A DNA stretch of 64,000 nt, from positions 1 through 64,000 of the forward strand of contig NZ_FKII01000080.1 of the NCBI RefSeq assembly GCF_900078745.1, written 5' to 3'. The notes beneath the pieces are model-generated. The model made no database searches and was not told the DNA's origin. It worked only from the letters and a program-made list of their open reading frames with translations. Positions 50,236 through 58,028 of the stretch are shown here, piece by piece. The stretch comes from Candidatus Ichthyocystis sparus. GTDB lineage: Bacteria > Pseudomonadota > Gammaproteobacteria > Burkholderiales > 2013Ark19i. Every line of letters begins with the position of its first letter. The first letter of the stretch is position 1. The position numbers and the translations under genes were made by a program.

Positions 50236-50884
50236 TTTATGTTACGTATGAGATGAAATTTTTTAATGTGGTTATTCTGATAAAATATGAATTTCTCGTA
50301 AAAACAATTACTTACTTAAGAATAAGATATCCGTAGAAAACCAGTTTTATTTTTGCATGCTCTTTTTCAAGAACTGATACGAAATGTATGCACCCACTCT
50401 TCTATAATTAATACCTGCTATATCTATCTCTCATCAAGGAGTATTTCCGGCAGCAGTGATATAAATGCACACCAAATACCGTACACACTACACCACGAAC
50501 CAGCATCAGGCATTTCAGCGCATAAATATGATTGCCCCCATTATATACCTATGCTGATCCTAATCTATATTATTATTTTACTGCAGGTAATTTGGCTCAC
50601 TTACATTTTTTGACTTTAGTCACATTAGTGCGGAATATTTATTTTTTACGGCTGATACAACACAGTGATTGGGTATTCATTCCACAATTTTTTCATACTA
50701 TCATCAAATGTGACCCATTATGGTTCTGTATGAATTTTTGTGATGCTACTACTCCTTCTACTATTGCTCATTGTAACGCTTCTGCAGTTTATGTATCCAG
50801 CCCCCTTACCGTTTATTATTCTTCTTATATCTCCACCCTCATGCCAATCCACATATAATTATTAAATTATTAAATATTGAAAAA

Positions 50885-50902
50885 TATGATAATTTATTTG
50901 GT
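50885..50902 (-). promoter_or_regulatory. Conserved upstream element, copy K (duplicated)
   Basis: Gene direction TACCAAATAAATTATCAT, a second diverged copy brought in by the tandem duplication. It is 1056 bp from the 49829 start, so it is probably not active as a promoter of that gene. Confidence 0.4.
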
Positions 50903-51425
50903 ATTTACAATGTGTACGAAATGAAATCTTTTAATGGAGTTAGTTTGATAAATAACATTAATTTCTTAGAAAGAACAATTATTTGTCTAATAAAGAGGTC
51001 CATGCAAACATGGAAAATTATTCTTATTTTTTTGTACGATCTTTTTTAAGAATTGAATCAAAATTTACGCACCTACTCTTCCATAATTAATATCCATTCT
51101 ATCAGTTTCTCATCTCACCAAAGTCTATTCCAGAAGCAGTGATAAACATGCACTCAACACCCACGTAATCAATAGTGGACTACGCACCCGAGCTCCAGTG
51201 TTAAGCACTTTAGCGTATTCTGAGATGATTGCCCCTTGCATACCTACATCAATCTCTATTATTATTTTATTGTGGACTATCTGGTTTATATTTGCATTGC
51301 TTTTGACTTTCGTCCCATTAGTGCAGAAATATTTATTTTTCTAAGGTCGATTAAACGCAATATCTCTAGTTTCTCCATTTCATACCCTAAAATTTCTTCT
51401 CTCCTTTATCAAGAACGCTACAGAC

Positions 51426-52805
51426 TTATTGTGAGTCTGTAGTTGTTTTTTCCGCTGCTACTACTGCTACCACTTCTTCCATAACTTCTTCCACCACTTC
51501 TTCTCTAACCATCAATTCTACAGCTTCTACTATTACTCCTTCTAATGTTTCTCTCATTTCCTCGTCTACTTCCCTTACTACTACCGCTGATTCACTTGAT
51601 ACTACCTCTTCTACTATTTCTTCCAGTACTTCTTTTATTCCCACATCAACTGCCGACTCTACCACCTTTTCTGTTGTCTTTGAGTGTTCTCCAAATATCC
51701 TTCTTGTTTCTTCCAACGCTTCCTTCTTTCTCCTAGCTTTTTCAAGTCTCTCTGCATGCTCCCTCTCTATCGAGCGCATGCGCGCTTCCGCTTTAGCTTC
51801 TATTGTTGCTTTTTTTTCCTCCTCTTTCTTTTTCTTCTCCTCCTCTCTCTCTCTAGCTTGTCTTTTCATTCTTGCTTCATGTTTTGCTATTCTTCTTGCT
51901 CTGGCCTGTTCCACATCCTCTTCTATTATTACTACTGACCCTTCTGATTCTTCCGAATCTCCTACTACTAGTACGGATGATTCTCCTGATCCTTCTGAAT
52001 CTCCTATTACTACTACTGATGACTCTCCTGATTCTTCTGAGTCTTCTATTACTATTACCGACTTCTGTTTCGGTGCTATTGCTCCTGGCGCTTCTATACT
52101 ATCCATAAGAGCTTGTACCAACAGTGAATTGGATACTTCAAGAGCAACAGCATTTTCGAGATCTCCGGCAGTTTCCAGGCGTGCAGAACTAGTTCCTTCT
52201 CCTAGTTCACGGCGAATCATATTGTCTAAAATTTGATCTACCAAATTTGATACGAAACTGGCCTTTTCAGTGCCAAAAAACATTCCTCGTACCAGCAATT
52301 CACCAGGATTCATACCAAGAATCTGCGCTAAACTTGGATCCGGTACGAATCCTTCTGCTCTCTCTTCTTCTCCATGTTTCGATGCGTTGCTTGATGACAG
52401 TCCCCCGCTCTGAATATCTACATTATCTTCTACTTCTGCCGGCCCCTCTATACTTGACATCAGAGCTTCCAGTAGTAATTGGTTAGACTCCGCAAGACAA
52501 GGATCATATCCACCGCTAGCTCCTTCTTCTGATTCCCCATGAACCATATCTTCATGAACTTCCAAAATTTGATTTATTAAACACAACACATCACCAGTTC
52601 GTTCGGAGCCGAAAAACATACCTCGCACTAGTGATTCACCAGGACCCATTCCAAGTATTTGTGCTAGATGTGGTTCTAATATGAACCCCACTTCCGAGCT
52701 CTGTTCTAGTTCGCTTGAAGATTCATACTCGCCCACACTACCCTGTTCAATGCTATCTTTGGGGCTACTCGGCCCGCTACTTGAGCTACTCAATCTACGT
52801 TTCAT
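51426..52805 (-). CDS. Short LGMxPG-module protein with acidic repeats and Val/Glu-rich end
   Basis: 459 residues, MKRRLSSSSSGPSSP (KRR instead of KRK). Module 1 is at ~40-125 (ILGMGPGESLVRGMFFGSER) and module 2 at ~150-245 (ILGMNPGELLVRGMFFGTEK). Both carry VRGMFFGSE/TE rather than RSMFYGTPQ, so this is a distinct branch, closer in that region to the plus-strand gene at 61993. Three acidic ~14-residue repeats (SVVVIGDSEGSGES) follow, then a short charged helix with EREHAERLEKARRKKE, and a Val/Glu-rich end. Neither class A nor class B coil is present. It is the last minus-strand member, at the right edge of the array. No signal peptide. Function unknown. Confidence 0.9.
   Translation of the reverse strand: MKRRLSSSSSGPSSPKDSIEQGSVGEYESSSELEQSSEVGFILEPHLAQILGMGPGESLVRGMFFGSERTGDVLCLINQILEVHEDMVHGESEEGASGGYDPCLAESNQLLLEALMSSIEGPAEVEDNVDIQSGGLSSSNASKHGEEERAEGFVPDPSLAQILGMNPGELLVRGMFFGTEKASFVSNLVDQILDNMIRRELGEGTSSARLETAGDLENAVALEVSNSLLVQALMDSIEAPGAIAPKQKSVIVIEDSEESGESSVVVIGDSEGSGESSVLVVGDSEESEGSVVIIEEDVEQARARRIAKHEARMKRQAREREEEKKKKEEEKKATIEAKAEARMRSIEREHAERLEKARRKKEALEETRRIFGEHSKTTEKVVESAVDVGIKEVLEEIVEEVVSSESAVVVREVDEEMRETLEGVIVEAVELMVREEVVEEVMEEVVAVVAAEKTTTDSQ
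51930..52060 (-). repeat. 42-bp acidic repeat, three units
   Basis: Three units of about 42 bp encode VVIGDSEGSGESS-like text, giving an acidic serine-rich linker in the 51426 protein. Confidence 0.85.
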
Positions 52806-53130
52806 AATTTACAGATCCCCTGTTTTTTTGTTCTTGTCAATGATATGCACGCAAACACGCAATTTGCTCTAACTACGAAGGATCAAGTGAGTAGATAGTA
52901 TTTACCAGTACGTGCACAGCTACCTAACCATCCATATCTGTGCACAGCGGCTATCGTGCTGATCTAGCAAAAGATCTTCTTCAACTAGAAATATCTCTAA
53001 CCAAATACATGTTCAGTTTCTATAATTACAACTACATACTTTGTTTGTATGTCAGATTAGTTTTTTATAGCTTAGCGTAGTTTCCTTAATTGTTTAGATG
53101 CAGGCAGACTAAGTAAAATAAAATGCTAGA

Positions 53131-53147
53131 CTGTAATTTATTTGGTA
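53131..53147 (-). promoter_or_regulatory. Conserved upstream element, copy L
   Basis: Gene direction TACCAAATAAATTACAG, 326 bp upstream of the 52805 start. Confidence 0.55.
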
Positions 53148-54387
53148 TTTGTTCACTGAAACTTCTTGTTAGACCGTTAATGACACTTTGTTTGCAAAAT
53201 CACTGCCCAAAGATAGAATTATGCGTTGATATGCTATGGCAAATCAATTTATTTTTACCCAACCCTGCTTTAGTATTTGTATCTAAGACCGAATGATTTT
53301 ACCCGTAATCTAATGAGCATTTTGTTTAAGATCAAGTTCCGTAATTTGCTATCCCTCTCCTTGTGTTTCGTATTTGTGTGGCTACTTAAATGTTGTATTG
53401 TATGTTTATTAATTAGTAATTATGGTTTGGGTTTACGTTGTCAATGGATAGTTAAATTTGATCAAGTGATAGACTTTGCACTCTGTTTAGTTGATCAACC
53501 ATCTAAATATTAGCATTCGATGATACTAATATTGATGATGTTTGCATTGAGTATGGATAGTCTTTTTTGTGATATCTACATTTAGCATAGACATAACATT
53601 AACATTAATTTTATTATTTTGTGCTCCTCCTATTTTGATATTTACTCATAGCCATATGTAGGATGGTTTTTGGCTATGGCCGTTTTTATTATTTCTGATA
53701 TCCCTATTCATGGTTGCTTTTAGTGTTAGTGGCATTTGCAGTTGATGCTAGTCTTATGAGTAATATATATTAATCATGGGAGCTTGTTTTTGAACAAGAA
53801 ACCGCCAATGGTTTATTATACAAAATAATTTAATAAACATGACAATATTGACATTAAATGTTATATCTGCCGTTATAGACATTGCTTTGTGTTGGTAATT
53901 TTAGCCAAAAGCGCCAACATAAATATCCAAACAAGTCAATACAAGAAAAATTAACTGCCCTGGTCACCACTTTATGTCATATAAACATCGATTGAATGGT
54001 AGCTATAATAATCTTCTGGTGCTAAAAATTCTACCTGTATGTTTATATCATTATTGCAACTTGCACTCAGTCATATCTACTCCATTTTCATATAACGATT
54101 GGTAATGCCAATAACAAGATTCGACCTAACTTTACTATTTGCTAAGACCATTACATGATGATAGTTATAGATAATTCCCATAATCAAGCTAAAATATTTG
54201 GTACACCACAGTGAATATTATGCACAAACACTGCTAACAAGTACTAATAATGACGAACATGTAAATACCTCTGGTATCATTGGTAGTGTCTTGTAGGTGA
54301 GTGATGTATGCACACTAGTGGTAGAGCTATATAACATAGGCAATAAAAAAAAACCACCATATCACTTGACATAAGTGTAACTACATA

Positions 54388-54428
54388 GATGCTATCATTA
54401 ATGCTGTTCCTGCGATGATAGTAGCATC
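54388..54428. other. Imperfect inverted repeat
   Basis: The arms gatgctatcat and atgatagtagcatc can pair with a three-base bulge around a 16-base loop. There is no T-run after it. It lies about 340 bp before the small membrane-protein gene. It could be a protein-binding site or an RNA hairpin. No function is assigned. Confidence 0.35.
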
Positions 54429-54771
54429 AATGTTATTGATCCTACAAACAAGCATTCCCGATTAAATTATATTAAATACAAATAATCTAAATAGAGGTGA
54501 TTATGTCCAATAATCGGTAAAGTTGCTTAATATATGTGTCATACATGCTATTGGTAATATTTCCTTCTATGAATTACTTGCCCAACTTATTTCATATACT
54601 AATACTAATCTTACATATTGTAATTTCACAGTTAAATTTTTTAGTATTGTAATTACTAGATTGTAAAATGTGTATGGTTGGTGGTATTGTGCATCCTATG
54701 TTTTTACATGACATACTAAATTTGTGTATTATGTGTAGTGAGTCCTATGTATGTACAACTGATTGGATTGC

Positions 54772-55248
54772 ATGAATACGGTATCAAAAGAAGAGGTTAT
54801 ATTTAATTGGGATGAAGTTTGTTATGGTAGCGAGTATGATGATGACCAGCCAATAATGTTGTCTGTTTCCACCGAATCTGTTTCCACCGAAGAGGATATC
54901 AGCTCACACGCATTATCATCTCTTTCCGAGGTTATTTACAAAATCAAAAATCCGTGTGTGATGAGGGAATCGTTTACAAGCCAGGTAGACAAAGCTAGTG
55001 GTGACGGATCGAAAGTACTGTCATCATGCCTAAATTTTAGTCTAGTAATTTTCCTTACTGCTATAGCGCTGTTCGTTATATCCTTTTTGGCACAGGAGAT
55101 TGGTTTGGAACAATCAAGCTCTGTAGCTACGTGTGGTATTGCTTTAATGTCTGTCGGGGCGTCATTTTTTGCACTTACGATATTGTCAATTTTTTTGCCT
55201 GGCTCAGATAAGCTTTTTGAAGCTGCGGAATCTCTACTATTTGGATGA
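54772..55248 (+). CDS. Small protein with two C-terminal membrane helices, unknown function
   Basis: 158 residues from the ATG at 54772 (MNTVSKEEVIFNWDE). An in-frame TTG nine bases earlier is possible. No strong ribosome binding site is seen for either. The first ~75 residues are acidic and polar (SEYDDDQPIM, and a doubled SVSTE motif). Two hydrophobic segments follow (~residues 84-106, LVIFLTAIALFVISFLA, and ~117-143, GIALMSVGASFFALTILSIF), separated by a short loop. A short tail ends EAAESLLFG. The layout fits an inner-membrane protein with a soluble acidic N-terminus, or an inclusion-membrane type protein with a paired-helix hairpin. That second idea is only structural analogy. It is the first gene outside the array. 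Confidence 0.75.
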   Translation: MNTVSKEEVIFNWDEVCYGSEYDDDQPIMLSVSTESVSTEEDISSHALSSLSEVIYKIKNPCVMRESFTSQVDKASGDGSKVLSSCLNFSLVIFLTAIALFVISFLAQEIGLEQSSSVATCGIALMSVGASFFALTILSIFLPGSDKLFEAAESLLFG

Positions 55249-55288
55249 GCACGTTTGTTGATTTATTATCAGAATAGTACGCACTTAT

Positions 55289-55325
55289 TAGTGTACTGAA
55301 AGGTACACTAGTCTGTATTTGTTTA
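55289..55325 (+). terminator. Probable intrinsic terminator after the 54772 gene
   Basis: A perfect 8-bp stem tagtgtac / gtacacta with a six-base loop at 55289-55310 lies 41 bp after the stop. It is followed by a T-rich stretch (gtctgtatttgttt). The stem is AT-rich, so the call is moderate. Confidence 0.5.
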
Positions 55326-55424
55326 ATAATTAAGAAAAGAACATCTAGTTTGTTACTAGTCTACTGAATGTATTTTTTAGTTGCTCAACTAATGTTAAAT
55401 ATTAACCAGTGGTAGTTAGGACAA

Positions 55425-55734
55425 ATGTGTTGGAGTACCATCAATCACATAAAATGCGTTCTATTTCTGCGACAAAGTAATACTACACCTTATCCTATTT
55501 TAACAACTTTACTGATTTTGCTATGTACATTCATACTATTCCTCATAGTTTATGAAGTTGGTACGTCTATATTGTCGGACAATTCCCAAAAATACTGCAC
55601 AGTTTATGTGTCATGTATTCCAGTGTTTTTTGCCGCTACCTACACTAACTGCTCTAATACCAGCAATTGTGGCAGTAGGTAGTAGAATAGAAAATTTAAT
55701 AACTATCATCATCTCTGATTCCAGTTCTAGTTAA
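55425..55734 (+). pseudogene. Broken small membrane-protein gene, possible relative of the 54772 gene
   Basis: Frame one from 55425 gives a hydrophobic segment (TTLLILLCTFILFLIVYEVG), a short polar loop and the start of a second helix (SCIPVFFA). A one-base shift near 55630 continues the hydrophobic text in the neighbouring frame (LPTLTALIPAIVAVGSRIEN), ending at 55734. Two helices with a short loop and the ending GSR-IENL recall GSDKLFEA in the 54772 protein. The similarity is in layout more than in residues, so kinship is tentative. Confidence 0.4.
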
Positions 55735-56069
55735 TATAAATACCTTGTTATCTTGTATATTATAATAAATGCAACGTCGTACGCATAAACGATGCCTCCA
55801 TAATAGAAATGAAAACAAAAACACAGCGACAAAAACAATTTGTGTATCTAGATACTCAACCATGTCTTACGCAGATTGATTAATAACTACTACGGTAACG
55901 ACGGTAAATTATGAAATACTACTAGGCCTTTCTTTATAAGCAGTAGAAGTGCCGTTTATACATTATAGGTAGTAATTATTATAGGAAATTATATGTATAT
56001 GTAGTAAGTACAATCAAATATAAGCCATATATGAAATATATACTATTGCCATAACAGGAGGTAGTACCA

Positions 56070-56299
56070 ATGTATGCTGTAACAAGCAAAGTAATAACTA
56101 AAGTAATGATTGAAAGCAATAAACTATTAATCAACGAGGCTAGTAAACTGGCATATATAAAAGATTTTGCACTAATATCAATAGTTATGTATTAGTAGCT
56201 ATTACTATGTATATTGTTATGGCACCATGTTTGTTCGTGGCGCTTCTTATCATATTTTCATGTATGTCAAAATCAAGCTTTGGTAGTTGTTCCATGTAG
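56070..56299 (+). pseudogene. Frameshifted small membrane-protein gene
   Basis: A strong ribosome binding site (aggaggt, 56057-56063) lies 6 bases before an ATG at 56070. The frame reads MYAVTSKVITKVMIESNKLL and stops after 41 codons at 56193-56195, inside a hydrophobic stretch (ISIVMY). The adjacent frame continues LVAITMYIVMAPCLFVALLI and IFSCMSKSSFGSCSM to a stop at 56297-56299. Joined, they would give a ~75-residue protein with an amphipathic start and one or two membrane helices. The good ribosome binding site suggests it broke recently. The 41-residue piece could still be translated. Confidence 0.5.
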
Positions 56300-56462
56300 G
56301 CGGGGTATTTCCAATTGCATCGATAAAATTGACGAGAAAACTAGTATTATGTCATCATAACCAATATAACAAAACCTTATCTTAAATTGTAAGGTTTACA
56401 CTTAGATATAGCATCATCTGAAACAAGGTCCATTCTGGCTCTATAAAACCAACCATAATGAA

Positions 56463-57311
56463 TTATTTAGAGGAATTATCGTCTGATTTATGTTCTGTCT
56501 CTGTTGGGTTAGTATCAGATAACTCTATCTCTTGATGGTAAAATATAGTTACATAGGCTTCGTACAATGAACCAAAATACACGGGAAAGAAGAAGTACGC
56601 GCAATAAATCAGATAAAGTAACTGTAAAAATCGTGTAGATACTTGAGCAACTAGAGAAATGAGTACTAAAAGTGGTACCGGCATTAACGCCAGAACGATA
56701 GATATCATGGCTTGCAGAGCAAGGGGTTTAATGTTTTTAAATACGGCGTAGCAGGCAAAGAAAATAGCCTTGAGTAGATGGCCGTGTGATGGTGAAATAT
56801 TTACGTTAGTTAAAAGGCATGTTGTGAGAACGAGTACCTGCTGATAAAAATAACTGACTCCAAAAAACAATGATACTTTGGCGAAAAGCAATAGAAACTG
56901 ATAAAGCGTTACACCGTCAGAATGATTTTCTATGGTTCTTGCGATACCATAAAACACTAACCACGCCCAGGAACTGGCTATCAAGGTATGAATGAGGCCC
57001 AGATAGCTCATTTTATCACCAGAAGACTTGAAGTACTGAATAAATAAGCTTAAATTCACCGTAAACGGCTTGGGAGATGTCATGCGTGCGTATGAAATGA
57101 TAAACAAAATGGCATAAAAAGGCTGGAGAAACAAAATCAAAAACGGACCTATTATAGGGGTAATAGATATGAAAAAGAAAAAAAAGCAAAAGAAAACAGA
57201 GGCACTCAACCAAAAATTATTGAATACTTTCCAAACATAAAATCCCCTAATAAACCACAATATGCCAGTAGCTAAGGTACAAGCACGAACGTGGAGTGAC
57301 ACTTTTTTCAA
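56463..57311 (-). CDS. Multi-spanning inner-membrane protein (BPSS1780-like?)
   Basis: 282 residues with a TTG start (MKKVSLHVRACTLATGILWF). AAGGGG lies 7 bases upstream and there is no suitable ATG before residue ~77. About six hydrophobic segments are visible: ~35-55 (ASVFFCFFFFFISI), ~55-75 (PIIGPFLILFLQPFYAILFI), ~105-125, ~140-160, ~200-220 and ~228-250. The tail is polar and acidic (SDTNPTETEHKSDDNSSK). The pairing of an N-terminal W-F-R-G-F stretch with P-I-I-G-P and a following L-P-F-A pattern is reminiscent of the BPSS1780 family of uncharacterised membrane proteins. I am not sure of that match. It lies divergently from polA with 717 bp between them. Confidence 0.75.
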   Translation of the reverse strand: MKKVSLHVRACTLATGILWFIRGFYVWKVFNNFWLSASVFFCFFFFFISITPIIGPFLILFLQPFYAILFIISYARMTSPKPFTVNLSLFIQYFKSSGDKMSYLGLIHTLIASSWAWLVFYGIARTIENHSDGVTLYQFLLLFAKVSLFFGVSYFYQQVLVLTTCLLTNVNISPSHGHLLKAIFFACYAVFKNIKPLALQAMISIVLALMPVPLLVLISLVAQVSTRFLQLLYLIYCAYFFFPVYFGSLYEAYVTIFYHQEIELSDTNPTETEHKSDDNSSK

Positions 57312-58028
57312 AAGAAACCCCTTGCTAACAGTAGTCCATGAAGATCATTCCAAGAGCCAACAACAAATAACATGGAAGCCTACGACAAAAGAAATTGACG
57401 CCCAACGAAAGAACTAGGATACTCTGAGACCTCAAGCCAAAAAATTGAACCCCTCAAAACAATATTACAATCTTGATACGGATCCTTCTGTTTGTACACT
57501 AAGATCTCAAAAATCTCATCAAGTGCCCCCAAAAACCTTGGTATGGCTGTGAGTACCTGAGTACATTGCAAGAATGCTAACCTTCTTATCCTGCAGTGTT
57601 CGAAATTAAGAATCTTCATATAAAAAATGTTGTTTTGGCAATAAGTACATATACAAAACCCAAAAAAACATATTACAGCTTAACAAAGAATCGTTATAGT
57701 GAGCGCCCATGTTTGTTGTCTCCATAATACCAGGTCCACCGACGGTTATAGCGGTAATTCCATTTTCTGAGAAATTACACTCTATCCAAGAAGTCACACC
57801 TTATGCTACAAGGGATTGCTTATGAAATATGTGCTCCTTGGGAATACTTGCTCCTCTCAAAATAGCCACTGCTTAATTAATTTACCCAAAATAAGGTGCG
57901 TTATTCTCTAATTTTTGCATAATATATGTGACAAACCAATTCCCTGGGATACTATGTTTGTATGGCGTATGTTTATTATCATCGATATCTCTTATGATCT
58001 TCCTTTTTGAAATATAGGCACCTTTATT
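57312..58028. other. Divergent intergenic region with possible gene remnants
   Basis: It separates the 56463 gene from polA. On the minus strand, pieces of protein-like text occur in three frames without stops for 25-80 codons: VGGPGIMETTNMGAHY (57797-57606), RTLQDKKVSILAMYSGTHSH (about 57605-57520) and DEIFEILVYKQKDPYQDCN (57619-57380). This pattern is what a frameshifted gene would leave, but I cannot name a family. The polA promoter presumably lies in the right end, with a weak -10-like cataatata at 57918-57926. Confidence 0.35.

Larger units (their letters stand above)
49830..51425. repeat. Diverged spacer containing a ~660-bp tandem duplication
   Basis: No gene is supported. The first 390 bp match other spacers up to the element at 50219. 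From there two diverged copies of the same sequence follow (about 50205-50865 and 50866-51400), with shared boxes such as cccactcttctataattaat / cctactcttccataattaat and ggcagcagtgatataaatgc / agaagcagtgataaacatgc. The plus-strand frames at 50353, 50532 and 51236 lie inside this repeat and do not match each other. Confidence 0.65.
52806..54762. repeat. Most diverged array spacer, then unassigned sequence
   Basis: No gene is supported. From 52806 to about 54000 it follows the common spacer order (the agcaaaagatcttcttcaac block near 52966, the element at 53131, the gtatctaagaccgaatg box near 53279, the aataatttaataaacatgac box near 53824, and the cgccaacataaatatcc box near 53911). The 78-residue frame at 53277-53513 is therefore spacer, not a gene. 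From 54000 to 54762 I see only an imperfect hairpin at 54388-54428. Confidence 0.55.

Noticed and set aside
53277-53513. 78-codon plus-strand hydrophobic frame
   Set aside because: It lies over the conserved spacer box (gtatctaagaccgaatg) and has no ribosome binding site. The equivalent spacers are not open.
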